DNA of 64,000 bases from Erythrobacter sp. HI0063 (GTDB lineage Bacteria; Pseudomonadota; Alphaproteobacteria; Sphingomonadales; Sphingomonadaceae), in contig NZ_LWFF01000002.1 in the NCBI RefSeq assembly GCF_001635685.1, positions 1 to 64,000 on the forward strand, in the 5' to 3' direction. The notes under the pieces were generated by a model that was not told the DNA's origin, did not search any database, and was given only the letters and a program-made list of their open reading frames with translations. The translations under genes were made by a program, and so were the position numbers. This document shows, in pieces, positions 44,437-53,591 of the stretch. Positions within the stretch are counted from its first letter, which is position 1. Every line of letters starts with the position of its first letter.

Positions 44437-45789
44437 ATGGATTTCGAACCCACCGAACGGCAGGCCTATTGGCGCGATCGCGTGAAAAGCTTCATCGCCG
44501 ATCACATCCGCCCCGCCGTGCCGACCTATCTCGAACAGGATGCGGAAGGGGAACGCTGGAAGGTGATCCCGGTGGTCGAGGAGCTGAAGGCCAAGGCCAA
44601 GGCACAAGGCCTTTGGAACCTCTTCATGCCGCCGCGCAATGACAGCCATCATCATGTCGATGAAAGCTTCGAATTCGAAGGCCCCGGCCTCACCAATCTC
44701 GAATACGCCATGTGCGCGGAAGAAATGGGCCGCATCGGCTTCGCCAGCGAAGTCTTCAACTGCTCCGCGCCCGATACCGGCAATATGGAAGTCTTCCATC
44801 GCTACGGCACGCGCGAGCAGAAGGACCAGTGGCTCAATCCGCTGATGAATGGCGAGATCCGCTCCGCCTTCCTCATGACCGAGCCCTACACCGCCAGTTC
44901 GGACGCCACCAATATCGAGACGCGGATCGAAAAGGATGGCGACGAATACGTCATCAACGGTCGCAAATGGTGGTCTTCCGGCGTGGGCGATCCGCGCTGC
45001 AAGGTGGCGATCGTGATGGGCAAGACGGACTTTTCCGCTCAGCGCCACGCGCAGCAATCGATGATCCTGATGCCGCTCGACGCAGAGGGCGTGACGGTGC
45101 TGCGCCATCTGCCCGTATTCGGCTATGACGATGCGCCGCACGGGCACATGGAAGTCGAATTGAAGGACGTGCGCGTGCCCGCCTCGAACATGCTTCTGGG
45201 CGAAGGGCGCGGCTTCGAGATCGCGCAGGGCCGCCTCGGCCCGGGCCGTATCCACCACTGCATGCGCACCATCGGCGTCGCCGAGGAATCGCTCGAAAAG
45301 ATGTGCCGCCGTCTTCAGGAGCGCGAAGCGTTCGGCAAGCCGATCTACAAGCATTCGGTCTGGGAAGAGCGCGTGGCACGCGCCCGGATCGACATTGATA
45401 TGACGCGCCTGCTCTGCCTCAAGGCGGCGGACATGATGGACAAGGTCGGTAACAAGTCCGCAAAGCAGGAAATCGCCATGATCAAGGTGCAGGCGCCCAA
45501 CATGGCGCTCAAGATCATCGACGATGCGATCCAGGCCCATGGCGGCGGCGGCGTGTCCAACGATTACGGGCTCGCAAACGCCTATGCCCACCAGCGCACG
45601 CTTCGCCTGGCGGACGGTCCGGACGAGGTCCATGCCCGCTCCATCGCGCGCATGGAATTCGCCAAGCACGCGCCCAATGAAGGGCCGGGGTCGAACGCGC
45701 TGCGGGGCGGCAACGCTCATTCCGCAAGCGCGGGAAGCGCCGGAGCCAGCGCGGGCATGAGCAGCGGTGACGTGGGAGCTTCGCGCTGA
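44437..45789 (+). CDS. ACAD11/LvaC-like acyl-CoA dehydrogenase
   Basis: A 450-residue enzyme close to the ACAD10/11 branch: [60 protein letters not shown] and [13 protein letters not shown]. In mammals ACAD10/11, and in Pseudomonas LvaC, this branch removes phosphate from 4-phospho-acyl-CoA to give 2-enoyl-CoA. A 35-residue Gly/Ser/Ala-rich tail (NEGPGSNAL to GASR) follows the enzyme fold. Its stop overlaps the alcohol dehydrogenase start by one base. Confidence 0.9.
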   Translation: MDFEPTERQAYWRDRVKSFIADHIRPAVPTYLEQDAEGERWKVIPVVEELKAKAKAQGLWNLFMPPRNDSHHHVDESFEFEGPGLTNLEYAMCAEEMGRIGFASEVFNCSAPDTGNMEVFHRYGTREQKDQWLNPLMNGEIRSAFLMTEPYTASSDATNIETRIEKDGDEYVINGRKWWSSGVGDPRCKVAIVMGKTDFSAQRHAQQSMILMPLDAEGVTVLRHLPVFGYDDAPHGHMEVELKDVRVPASNMLLGEGRGFEIAQGRLGPGRIHHCMRTIGVAEESLEKMCRRLQEREAFGKPIYKHSVWEERVARARIDIDMTRLLCLKAADMMDKVGNKSAKQEIAMIKVQAPNMALKIIDDAIQAHGGGGVSNDYGLANAYAHQRTLRLADGPDEVHARSIARMEFAKHAPNEGPGSNALRGGNAHSASAGSAGASAGMSSGDVGASR

Positions 45790-46877
45790 TGGCAAAGGCC
45801 GCAATTCTCGAACAGACCGGTAGTCTCACGATCGGCGAGGTAAAACTCGCCGATCCGCTGCCGCACGAAGTCCTGATCGACACCAAGGCGTGTGGCCTGT
45901 GCCATTCCGACCTTCACTTCATCGACGGCACCTACCCCCACCCCATGCCCGCCATTCCGGGGCACGAGGCGGCGGGCGTGGTGCGCGCGGTCGGCTCCGA
46001 AGTGAAGACGGTGAAGCCGGGCGATCACGTCGTCACCTGCCTTTCCGCCTTTTGCGGCCATTGCGAATTTTGCGTCACCGGACGAATGGCGCTGTGCATG
46101 GGGGCGGATACCCGCCGCCCGCAGACCGCCGATCCCCGCATCATGCGCGCCGACGGCAGCGCCCCTGTCGCGCAGATGCTGAACCTTTCGGCCTTCTGCG
46201 AACAGATGCTGATCCACGAACACGCCTGCGTCGCCATCGACAAGGACATGCCGCTGGATCGCGCCGCCATCATCGGCTGCGCGGTGACGACGGGTGCGGG
46301 CGCGGTGTTCAACGCCTGCTCGGTCGTGCCGGGCGAAGCGGTCGCGGTCGTCGGCTGCGGCGGGGTCGGCCTTGCCGTGGTCAACGCGGCCAAAATCGCG
46401 GGCGCGGGCAAGGTCATTGCGATCGATCCGCTGAAGGAGAAACGCGATCTCGCCGAAGCGCTCGGCGCCACGCACACGGTGGACGCGATGGCGGACGATG
46501 CTGTCGAACAGGTGATGAAAATCACCGGCGGCGGCGTCCATCATGCGATCGAGGCGGTGGGGCGCGACGCCTCGGCCAAGCTCGCGGTCAAGCTGCTGCG
46601 CCGCGGCGGGACCGCCACGATCCTCGGTATGATGCCGCTGGACTGCAAAGTGGGCCTTGGCGCGATGGACCTGCTTTCGGGCAAGAAGCTTCAGGGCGCG
46701 ATCATGGGGATGAACCACTTCCCGGTCGATCTCCCCCGCCTCGTCGATTTCTATATGCGCGGTCTGCTCGATCTCGACACCATCATTGCCGAGCGTATTC
46801 CGCTGGAAGACATCAACAAGGGCTTCGATACGATGCGCGATGGCCATTCCGCCCGCAGCGTGGTGGTGTTCGACTGA
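45789..46877 (+). CDS. Zinc-dependent alcohol dehydrogenase
   Basis: A 362-residue medium-chain dehydrogenase. Catalytic zinc: CGLCHSDLH (about 37) and GHEAAG (about 62); structural zinc: CGHCEFCVTGRMALC (about 95-110); NAD site: VVGCGGVGLAVVNAAKI. It converts an alcohol to an aldehyde or ketone. Between an ACAD11-like and an LvaA-like gene it could interconvert keto and hydroxy acids upstream of the kinase. Confidence 0.92.
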   Translation: MAKAAILEQTGSLTIGEVKLADPLPHEVLIDTKACGLCHSDLHFIDGTYPHPMPAIPGHEAAGVVRAVGSEVKTVKPGDHVVTCLSAFCGHCEFCVTGRMALCMGADTRRPQTADPRIMRADGSAPVAQMLNLSAFCEQMLIHEHACVAIDKDMPLDRAAIIGCAVTTGAGAVFNACSVVPGEAVAVVGCGGVGLAVVNAAKIAGAGKVIAIDPLKEKRDLAEALGATHTVDAMADDAVEQVMKITGGGVHHAIEAVGRDASAKLAVKLLRRGGTATILGMMPLDCKVGLGAMDLLSGKKLQGAIMGMNHFPVDLPRLVDFYMRGLLDLDTIIAERIPLEDINKGFDTMRDGHSARSVVVFD

Positions 46878-47956
46878 TGGCGGACGAAACGATCGATTTC
46901 GACAAGGAGATGGTCGGCACGGTCGCAGTGCCGGATGCCGACACGCTCGACCTCGACCGGCTGACGACATGGTTCGAAGCCAATGTCGAAGGCTTCCAAG
47001 GGCCGATTTCCTATTCGAAGTTCAAGGGCGGCCAGTCCAACCCGACCTATAGGATCGACACACCTTTTCGCAGCTATGTCCTGCGCCGCCAGCCCTTCGG
47101 CAAATTGCTGCCCAGCGCGCATGCGGTGGACCGCGAATACAAGGCGATGTCGGCGCTGGGGCCGACGGGGTTTCCGGTGCCGAAGACCTACGGCCTGTGC
47201 GAGGATACGGACGTCATCGGATCGATGTTCTTCGTCATGGGCCTCGCCGATGGGCGGTCCCTGTGGAACGGGGCCCTCCCCGGCATCGCGAAGGAGGATC
47301 GCCGCGCGATCTATCACGCGATGATCGATACGATGGCCGATCTCCACACGACGAACCCGGCAAAGATCGGCATGGACGATTTCGGCAAGCCGCAGGATTA
47401 CTGCGCCCGCCAGATCGCGCGCTGGACCAAGCAATACCGCCTGTCCGAAACCGAGACGATTCCGGAAATGGACCGGCTGATCGAATGGCTGCCCGAGACG
47501 ATCCCGCCGCAGCACGAAAGCTCGGTCGTCCACGGCGATTACCGGCTCGACAATCTGATCTTCGAAAAGGACGCCAATCGTGTCCTCGCCGTGCTCGATT
47601 GGGAGCTTTCCACACTCGGCGATCCGGTCGCGGATTTCGCCTATCTCATGCTCAACTGGCACAATCCGGCGGACGGGCGCGCGGGCCTGCTTGGGCTCGA
47701 TCTCGAGGAGCTGGGCATCCCGTCGCAGGACGAGGCAGTCGAACGCTATGTCGCGCGCACCGGCTATCCGGTCCCGCCGATGGACTGGTATTTCGCCTAT
47801 AATCTGTTCCGGCTCGCCGGGATCATGCAGGGCATCAAGAAGCGCGTGATCGACGGTACGGCCAGCTCCGCCCACGCCAAGGCGATGAGCGAGCGCGTGG
47901 TCCCGCTGGTCCAGCGCGCCCACCAGTTCGCGCTGGATGCGGGGATGCCTGCCTGA
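46877..47956 (+). CDS. ACAD11/LvaA-like acyl-CoA phosphotransferase (APH fold)
   Basis: A 359-residue kinase-like protein; ATG overlaps the preceding TGA by one base. The APH fold shows SKFKGGQSNPTYRI as the nucleotide loop, VVHGDYRLDNLIF with catalytic Asp221 and Asn226, and VLDWELSTLGDPVADF with the metal-binding Asp. The mammalian ACAD10/11 kinase domain and Pseudomonas LvaA phosphorylate the 4-hydroxyl of acyl-CoA; the partner dehydrogenase lies two genes upstream. Confidence 0.88.
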   Translation: MADETIDFDKEMVGTVAVPDADTLDLDRLTTWFEANVEGFQGPISYSKFKGGQSNPTYRIDTPFRSYVLRRQPFGKLLPSAHAVDREYKAMSALGPTGFPVPKTYGLCEDTDVIGSMFFVMGLADGRSLWNGALPGIAKEDRRAIYHAMIDTMADLHTTNPAKIGMDDFGKPQDYCARQIARWTKQYRLSETETIPEMDRLIEWLPETIPPQHESSVVHGDYRLDNLIFEKDANRVLAVLDWELSTLGDPVADFAYLMLNWHNPADGRAGLLGLDLEELGIPSQDEAVERYVARTGYPVPPMDWYFAYNLFRLAGIMQGIKKRVIDGTASSAHAKAMSERVVPLVQRAHQFALDAGMPA

Positions 47957-47974
47957 TCTGGACGCCGCGGCCGA

Positions 47975-50410
47975 CTAAAAGCCGCGGCTCCACGTCACCG
48001 CCACGCCCGCATCTGCTGGTGCCTGTGCGTAATGCCCCGGATCGGTGCGGTAATAGAGACTGGCCGAGGCCCAGCCCTTTGCCAGCGGACCGCGCCACGC
48101 GATCTCGCCCACGGTCTCACGGCCGGATGGCGCAAGCGAGAGGCGGCGCGTGGCAAAGCCGGCGGTCTCGCTTGCATAATCGTAGCTCACAGGCAGCGTC
48201 AGATCGATCCCGCCGCGCGTGACGCGCAGCGGCTGCGACACTCTGAAACCGAGCGTATCCGCATTTCCGAACACGCCCGCGCGCGTCAGATCGAGCGACC
48301 AAGCCTGGCTTTCGAAACGCGATCCGCTCGAAATAAGTCCGCTCGCATCGGCGCGACTGAAGCCATGGCGATAGGCGGCACCCAGTGCCCAGCCGCGTGC
48401 GATATCCCACCGGCCGGATGCATCGACAAACAGCGTATCCGCCCCGCCCGCACCGAAACCCTGCGCCAGATAGGCGCCGAGGATCGTCTCCTCCTCCTGC
48501 AACCAGGACAGGCCGAGCGTGGTATCGAGCGCGCCGAAGCGGCGATCGGCGGCGAGCGCGAAACTGTGCGTCTTGCGCCGGTCGCGCACGCCTCTGAACA
48601 CATCTTCGCCCTGGCGGCGATTGCCGATCCAGGCCTCGCCGCTTTCGGCGCTGGCGGTGAGGCCGAGACTGCCGAACTCTCGCCTTACGGCCACGCTCGC
48701 ATCGGTGCTGCGCGCGAAGCCGACATCGCCGCCCGCATCGCTTGCAATGAGGAAAGCCGGGCGATCCTGTGCCTGCATCCGGCTGGCGAGCCCGAATGCG
48801 TCCTCGCGCATGGCGAAGCCGATCTTCATGTCGGGTGCGATGCGCGCGATCATCCTTGCGGCCAGCACCTCGGCCCCGTCGGCTTCGTGCGTCGTGAGCT
48901 GCATCTGGCGCGCCATCGCGCCTTCGACCGTGGTCTGCGCCGCGAACCGCGCATCGCCAACGGTGAAGCCCAGCGAAAGCGCATCGCTGCCGCCGCCGAT
49001 CTGGCGCTGTCCACCTGCAAGCGCATTGTGGAGGCGATATTCGGGCACCGCGCCGCGCGATCCGCTGGTGAGATCGTATTCGTAAGCGCGCTTGTACTCG
49101 TCGAGCAGAATACCGGACAGTCCCTGCGAACCCGCCAGCGCATCGCCCATCGGCGCGGAACCGATCACTGCCGTCTCGCCGATCCGCATCACGCTGGTGC
49201 TGCCCGCCACGGTGGTCGCACCGCGCGGCGCGAAGGCCGCCGCGATGTCGAGCACGCCGCGCCCATAGGTCGTATCGATACCTGTCTCACCGAGATCGCG
49301 CGCCGTTTCGAGCAGGATCTGCACGATCTGCGCGCCGGTAAGATTGGGAAAGGCCTGAGCCATCAGGGCGACGGCTCCGGACACTTGCGGCGCGGCGAAG
49401 CTGGTGCCCGAAAACAGCAGGCGGAAACTGCCCCTCTCGTCCGTTCCGACGAAGATTTGACCGTTTTCGTAGACGCAGCAGATCCGTTCTCCGCGCGCCG
49501 TCAGGAAGAAATTGGCCTGGGCTCCGGCCCGCTGGCTGAAGCTCGAAATCTGCGATCCCTCGTCGACCGAGCCGACGATGATGACATTGGCACCGCCCGC
49601 GTCGCGGATGTTGCTCGCGAACGGTGTCGGTTGATTTGGATCGATATCGGCCTTGCTACCGTCGCCGCCATTGCCGGCGGCAACGACGATAACCACGCCA
49701 GCGCTTGCCGCGCGGCGAACTGCGGCGAGTGTCGCCTGTCCGGCGGCGCCTCCACCAAGGCTGAGATTGATGACCGTCGCGCCCGAGCTGACCGCCTGAT
49801 CGATCCCGCGCGCAATATCGCCATCGCCGAAGCTGCAGGTCAGATTGGTGTTCTCGGGCGTGTCGCTGCCGCACGAACCCGGCCTGTCCGCACGCAAGGC
49901 CAGAACCCGCGCGTCGAACGCGATACCGAGAATGCCCTGATTGTTGCGCGCCGCCGCAGCGACGAGCGAAACGTTCGTACCGTGATCGTCCTCGCCGTCG
50001 ACGCTGCGGCCACCTGCGACATCGCGCGAATCGGGATGGATACGGCCTGCAAATTCGGGGCTGTCGAGGTCGATGCCGGTATCGATGACCGCGATCGTCC
50101 GGCCCGTTCCGGTGGCGCCACGCTGCCAGGCGCTGACCGCCTTATGCTGTTCGGGCCCGTCCGACATGCGAAACTCTGCCGTGTCGAATGAAGATGGAGT
50201 AGGTGTGGGTGTAGGCGCCGGAGCGGGCGCAGGCGCAGGCGCCGGGGTTGGCGTGGGTGTCGGTGCGGGAGCCGGTTGCGGCGTGGGCGTGCTGATAACG
50301 GGGCCTCCCCCGCCCCCTCCCCCGCAGGCGGCCAGCAGGGCGAGCGCACCCGACGCCGCGCCGCTGCGCAGCATGAGGCGATAATTGCGAACCGTGTTTC
50401 TCGATGCCAT
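47975..50410 (-). CDS. Subtilisin-family autotransporter with lipoprotein signal
   Basis: An 811-residue protein. Signal with lipobox LLAAC (Cys29), seven glycines, then a 32-residue Thr/Pro/Ala repeat linker. The S8 protease triad is Asp110 (VIDTGID), His143 (DDHGTN) and Ser about 335 (SGTSFAAP). From about residue 530 to the end lies a beta-rich autotransporter barrel, ending VAVTWSRGF. It should be a surface-exposed or self-released serine protease. The first Met of the longer frame is outside the likely gene. Confidence 0.9.
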   Translation of the reverse strand: MASRNTVRNYRLMLRSGAASGALALLAACGGGGGGGPVISTPTPQPAPAPTPTPTPAPAPAPAPAPTPTPTPSSFDTAEFRMSDGPEQHKAVSAWQRGATGTGRTIAVIDTGIDLDSPEFAGRIHPDSRDVAGGRSVDGEDDHGTNVSLVAAAARNNQGILGIAFDARVLALRADRPGSCGSDTPENTNLTCSFGDGDIARGIDQAVSSGATVINLSLGGGAAGQATLAAVRRAASAGVVIVVAAGNGGDGSKADIDPNQPTPFASNIRDAGGANVIIVGSVDEGSQISSFSQRAGAQANFFLTARGERICCVYENGQIFVGTDERGSFRLLFSGTSFAAPQVSGAVALMAQAFPNLTGAQIVQILLETARDLGETGIDTTYGRGVLDIAAAFAPRGATTVAGSTSVMRIGETAVIGSAPMGDALAGSQGLSGILLDEYKRAYEYDLTSGSRGAVPEYRLHNALAGGQRQIGGGSDALSLGFTVGDARFAAQTTVEGAMARQMQLTTHEADGAEVLAARMIARIAPDMKIGFAMREDAFGLASRMQAQDRPAFLIASDAGGDVGFARSTDASVAVRREFGSLGLTASAESGEAWIGNRRQGEDVFRGVRDRRKTHSFALAADRRFGALDTTLGLSWLQEEETILGAYLAQGFGAGGADTLFVDASGRWDIARGWALGAAYRHGFSRADASGLISSGSRFESQAWSLDLTRAGVFGNADTLGFRVSQPLRVTRGGIDLTLPVSYDYASETAGFATRRLSLAPSGRETVGEIAWRGPLAKGWASASLYYRTDPGHYAQAPADAGVAVTWSRGF

Positions 50411-50555
50411 GGCGAACCCTCTTTGCCCGCCTTTCATACACCAAGCTGATGTCGCGATTGTTAACGCTGTTTCGCCCTGCGCTTGCCCGTTCGCACCCAT
50501 ATAACTAACAGCGCCTCGACCACTCGTTTCGATCACTCGTTCAAGGATTGTCTCA

Positions 50556-51380
50556 ATGACCGCACAGCTCGCCCAAGCCATCGAAGCTGCCTGGGATGAC
50601 CGGGCCTCGGTCACGCCCGACAGCCGTGACGTGCGCGATGCCGTCGAACGCGCGCTCGCCATGCTCGACAGCGGCGAGGCGCGCGTGGCACAGCCCGATG
50701 GTAATGGCGGCTGGCAGGTCAATCAGTGGCTTAAAAAGGCCGTTCTCCTTAGCTTCCGCCTCAACGACAACCGCGTGATGGAAGGCGGCAGCGCCGGCCA
50801 TCCGGCTTTCGACAAGGTGCCGAGCAAGTTTGCCGGATGGGACGATGCGCGCTTTCACGAGGCGGGCTTCCGCGTGGTGCCGGGCGCCGTGGCGCGGGAA
50901 GGTGCCTATATCGCGCCTGGCTGCGTGCTTATGCCCAGCTTCGTCAATATCGGCGCCTATGTCGGCAAGGGCACGATGGTCGATACTTTTGCCAGCATAG
51001 GCAGCTGCGCCCAGATCGGCGCGAACTGCCACATCTCGGCCGGTGCCGGGATCGGCGGCGTTCTGGAACCGATGCAGGCCAATCCCACGATCATCGGCGA
51101 CAATTGCTTCATCGGCGCCCGCTCCGAAATCGTCGAAGGCGTTATCGTGGGCGAAGGATCGGTGGTGGCGATGGGCGTCTTCATCACCCAATCGACCAAG
51201 ATCGTCGAGCGCGCGAGCGGCAAGGTCACGCGTGGGGAAATTCCGCCGTTTTCGGTCGTGGTGCCCGGCACTCTGCCCGATCCCAACGGCGGCCCCTCGC
51301 TCGCCTGCGCGGTGATCGTGAAGACGGTGGATGCCCAAACGCGCGAAAAGACCGGCATCAACGAGCTGCTGCGCGATTGA
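50556..51380 (+). CDS. dapD: Tetrahydrodipicolinate N-succinyltransferase
   Basis: A 274-residue left-handed beta-helix enzyme with hexapeptide repeats ([52 protein letters not shown]). It opens [15 protein letters not shown]. It adds succinyl to tetrahydrodipicolinate in lysine and diaminopimelate synthesis. Divergent from the protease gene. Confidence 0.97.
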   Translation: MTAQLAQAIEAAWDDRASVTPDSRDVRDAVERALAMLDSGEARVAQPDGNGGWQVNQWLKKAVLLSFRLNDNRVMEGGSAGHPAFDKVPSKFAGWDDARFHEAGFRVVPGAVAREGAYIAPGCVLMPSFVNIGAYVGKGTMVDTFASIGSCAQIGANCHISAGAGIGGVLEPMQANPTIIGDNCFIGARSEIVEGVIVGEGSVVAMGVFITQSTKIVERASGKVTRGEIPPFSVVVPGTLPDPNGGPSLACAVIVKTVDAQTREKTGINELLRD

Positions 51381-51466
51381 CGCGCCGCGCGAGAGGGAAC
51401 ATTAGGGACTGCAGGCGGTAACGATCCGACACCGACCGCGCCTGATCTTAAGGGAAGAAGCGACAC

Positions 51467-51772
51467 ATGCGTAGCGAAGGCAACGAAACCCACGTCTCCG
51501 AAACCGAAGCCAGCGGCGGCTCGAAAGAAGGCGTGGTTCGCTGGGTCCTGATCATCGGCACCGTGCTGGCCGTCATCCTGCTTTCCGCCGTCTGGATTTT
51601 CGGCGCGGCTTCGCAGGGCGAAGTCGAATCCGAAGTCAACGTTTCCGATCGGATTGAGGCGCAGGACGAAGAGGCCGGTATCGATGGCATCGAAATCGAC
51701 GATGCCGACAATATCGAAGGCACTGGCAACGACGCGACAGACGGCACGCCGCTGCAAACGGTCGAAAACTGA
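51467..51772 (+). CDS. Small acidic single-pass membrane protein
   Basis: A 101-residue protein: charged head, one membrane helix (VVRWVLIIGTVLAVILLSAVWIF, about 23-45, split here by length limits) and a strongly acidic tail rich in Asp/Glu/Ala. No known motif. It follows dapD by 86 bases. Possible periplasmic buffering or anchoring, but no function can be inferred. Confidence 0.65.
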   Translation: MRSEGNETHVSETEASGGSKEGVVRWVLIIGTVLAVILLSAVWIFGAASQGEVESEVNVSDRIEAQDEEAGIDGIEIDDADNIEGTGNDATDGTPLQTVEN

Positions 51773-51823
51773 CGGCCCGCTCCGCCGCAGCTTCAGGAAC
51801 GCCCTTCGCTCTGACGGATTGAA

Positions 51824-51845
51824 CTCCTCGACATTGTACGAGGAG
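51824..51845 (+). promoter_or_regulatory. Hairpin that hides the ribosome site of the DUF2945 gene
   Basis: CTCCTCG (51824-51830) pairs perfectly with CGAGGAG (51839-51845); the 3' arm contains the whole AGGAG ribosome site, followed by a 7-base spacer and GTG at 51853. The 7-bp stem with an 8-base loop would block translation until melted, for example by heat or a bound factor. A GGAAC motif lies 24 bases upstream (51796), resembling the -35 of stress-sigma EcfG promoters, but the matching -10 GTT is not clear. Confidence 0.55.
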
Positions 51846-51852
51846 AATTTCC

Positions 51853-52080
51853 GTGAGCAATTCCAATAGCTACCAGACCGACCAGTATGTCGAATGGGAA
51901 TGGGGCAACGGCACGGCGAGCGGCCAGATCAAGGAGCGTTTCGAACGCGAAGTGACGCGCACCCTCAAGGGTAGCGAAGTCACCAAGGACGGCACGGAAG
52001 ACAATCCCGCCTATCTGATCAAGCAGGAAGACGGTGACGAGGTGCTGAAGCGCGGCAGCGAATTGTCGGCGAAGAACTGA
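51853..52080 (+). CDS. DUF2945 (hypervirulence-associated TUDOR-like) protein
   Basis: A 75-residue protein starting GTG: YQTDQYVEWEWGNGTASGQI, then NPAYLIKQEDGDEVLKRGSEL. It matches the small TUDOR-like DUF2945 family. First gene of a stress cassette; its stop overlaps the next start by one base. Confidence 0.88.
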   Translation: MSNSNSYQTDQYVEWEWGNGTASGQIKERFEREVTRTLKGSEVTKDGTEDNPAYLIKQEDGDEVLKRGSELSAKN

Positions 52081-52274
52081 TGCCCGCTCAGAGCAAGGCG
52101 CAGCAGAAAGCCGCTGGAGCCGCTTTGTCGGCCAAGCGCGGCGAGACCAAGGTGGGCGACCTTCAGGGCGCCTCCAAGCAGATGTATGACAGCATGAGCG
52201 AAGAGGAGCTGGAGGACTACGCCTCCACCGACCTGGACGGTCTGCCCGAGCATGTCGATGAGGACGACAGCTGA
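52080..52274 (+). CDS. DUF3008 small basic/acidic protein
   Basis: A 64-residue protein with the family text SKAQQKAAGAALSAKRGETK followed by LQGASKQMYDSMSEEEL. Widely found near DUF2945 in alphaproteobacteria; linked by gene context to stress. Stop overlaps the DUF3140 start by one base. Confidence 0.88.
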   Translation: MPAQSKAQQKAAGAALSAKRGETKVGDLQGASKQMYDSMSEEELEDYASTDLDGLPEHVDEDDS

Positions 52275-52618
52275 TGGCCTCCGACACCGAAGACGATCGC
52301 GAAGAGACCTGGTCCGAATTTCGGGACTGCGTCAATATGGCGCCCAAGGAGCTGGAAGACTGGTTGGATACCGAGGAATCCAAGTCGGTCGGCGATAGTG
52401 ATGGAGGCGAGAGCACCGGCCACACATCCGGGCGAAGGATCGTCGAGATCAAGCGCACCAACAAGGAGGATCTCACCGACAGCCAGTGGGACCACATGGA
52501 CAAAGTGGTCGGCTATATTCACCGCCACCTCGCCCAGAGGCCGGACGGCGATGTCGAGGATACGGATTGGCGGTACAGCCTGATGAATTGGGGCCACGAT
52601 CCGCTCAAACCGGACTGA
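52274..52618 (+). CDS. DUF3140 protein
   Basis: A 114-residue protein with SEFRDCVNMAPKELEDWLDT, GRRIVEIKRTNKEDLTDSQW and WRYSLMNWGHDP, matching DUF3140. Co-occurs with DUF2945 and DUF3008, probably one transcript. Biochemical role unknown. Confidence 0.87.
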   Translation: MASDTEDDREETWSEFRDCVNMAPKELEDWLDTEESKSVGDSDGGESTGHTSGRRIVEIKRTNKEDLTDSQWDHMDKVVGYIHRHLAQRPDGDVEDTDWRYSLMNWGHDPLKPD

Positions 52619-52623
52619 CGGGC

Positions 52624-53046
52624 ATGGCCGACGCCGATCGCTTCGACCATTTTCTCGCCGCACAGGACGATGTTTTCGACACGGCTCTGGAAGAATTGCA
52701 GGCGGGCAGGAAACAGGGCCACTGGATGTGGTTCGTCTTTCCCCAGATCGCTGGCCTCGGTTCGAGCGCGATGGCGGCGCGGTATGCCCTGTCCGGTCGA
52801 AGCGAGGCGCGTCGTTTCGCCGATCACCCCGTTCTGGGGGACCGGCTGGAGCAGGCGACCGAAGCCATGCTCGACTGGGCCGGGACTTTGTCGGCGCAAG
52901 ATATTCTCGGAACGGTCGACGCGATGAAGTTTCGCAGTTCCATGACCCTGTTCGAAGCGTCGGCGGCCGATGCGGACGCTTTCATCGCGGCGCTCGAACA
53001 GTTTTACGACGGGGAACGCGACCCGTTGACGTTGGAGCGCCTGTAG
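52624..53046 (+). CDS. DUF1810 family protein
   Basis: A 140-residue protein with FLAAQDDVFDTALEELQAGRK and HWMWFVFPQIAGLGSSAMA, the strongly conserved DUF1810 core. Structures of this family are helical; an ADP-ribose or calpastatin-like link has been suggested for relatives but not settled. Starts five bases after DUF3140. Confidence 0.9.
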   Translation: MADADRFDHFLAAQDDVFDTALEELQAGRKQGHWMWFVFPQIAGLGSSAMAARYALSGRSEARRFADHPVLGDRLEQATEAMLDWAGTLSAQDILGTVDAMKFRSSMTLFEASAADADAFIAALEQFYDGERDPLTLERL

Positions 53047-53172
53047 CCTGCCGTCATCGACGAAAAAGACGAGCGGCCATCCTGAATAACGATTGCGCTG
53101 GAAGGACCAAGCGCTTCGCGAACGCCAAGGCCCCTACCGGATAGCGTTCGCACGTCTTAAGAGAGCGAGGAC

Positions 53173-53577
53173 ATGATCCGTACCGTCCTTCGCCTCGTCC
53201 TCGCGCTGCTCTATGCGATTGCGGGGGTGCTCCATCTGGTTGCGCCGCGCCCGTTTCTGGAGATCATGCCGGGCGGCCTTCCCTTCCCGACCGAGATCGT
53301 CTTCCTGACCGGAATCGCCGAAATTCTTGGAGCTGCCGCGCTGGCGCAGGGGTGGTCGACATCGTTACGGAAAGCGGGCGCGATCGGGCTCGGACTCTAC
53401 GCCGTCTGCGTCTTCCCAGCCAATATCAATCACTTCGCGCTCGAAATGGCGCGGCCCGACCAGGGGCTAGGCCTGGCCTATCATGTTCCGCGCATGATCG
53501 CACAACCGATCATCGTCTGGTGGGCGCTGTGGGCCGGCGGCGTAACGGACTGGCCGTTCCGCCGCCGACCACACTGA
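53173..53577 (+). CDS. DoxX-like four-helix membrane protein
   Basis: A 134-residue protein with four hydrophobic segments (LVLALLYAIAGVLHL, EIVFLTGIAEILGAAAL, AIGLGLYAVCVFPAN, PIIVWWALWAGG) in the DoxX-like pattern. Members link to thiosulfate or redox stress. Converges on a SWIB-domain gene. Confidence 0.8.
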   Translation: MIRTVLRLVLALLYAIAGVLHLVAPRPFLEIMPGGLPFPTEIVFLTGIAEILGAAALAQGWSTSLRKAGAIGLGLYAVCVFPANINHFALEMARPDQGLGLAYHVPRMIAQPIIVWWALWAGGVTDWPFRRRPH

Positions 53578-53591
53578 TCACGCGGTTGTAA

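Noticed and set aside
45890-47956. Fusion of a long Arg-rich domain to the phosphotransferase
   Set aside because: The first 329 codons are an out-of-frame reading of the alcohol dehydrogenase; the kinase starts at 46877.
48032-50191. Plus-strand open frame of 719 codons opposite the autotransporter
   Set aside because: Shadow of a gene with intact catalytic triad on the other strand.
50193-50290. Repetitive stretch that might suggest a CRISPR-like or microsatellite array
   Set aside because: It encodes the Thr/Pro/Ala linker of the autotransporter; the period is a few bases and there are no spacers.
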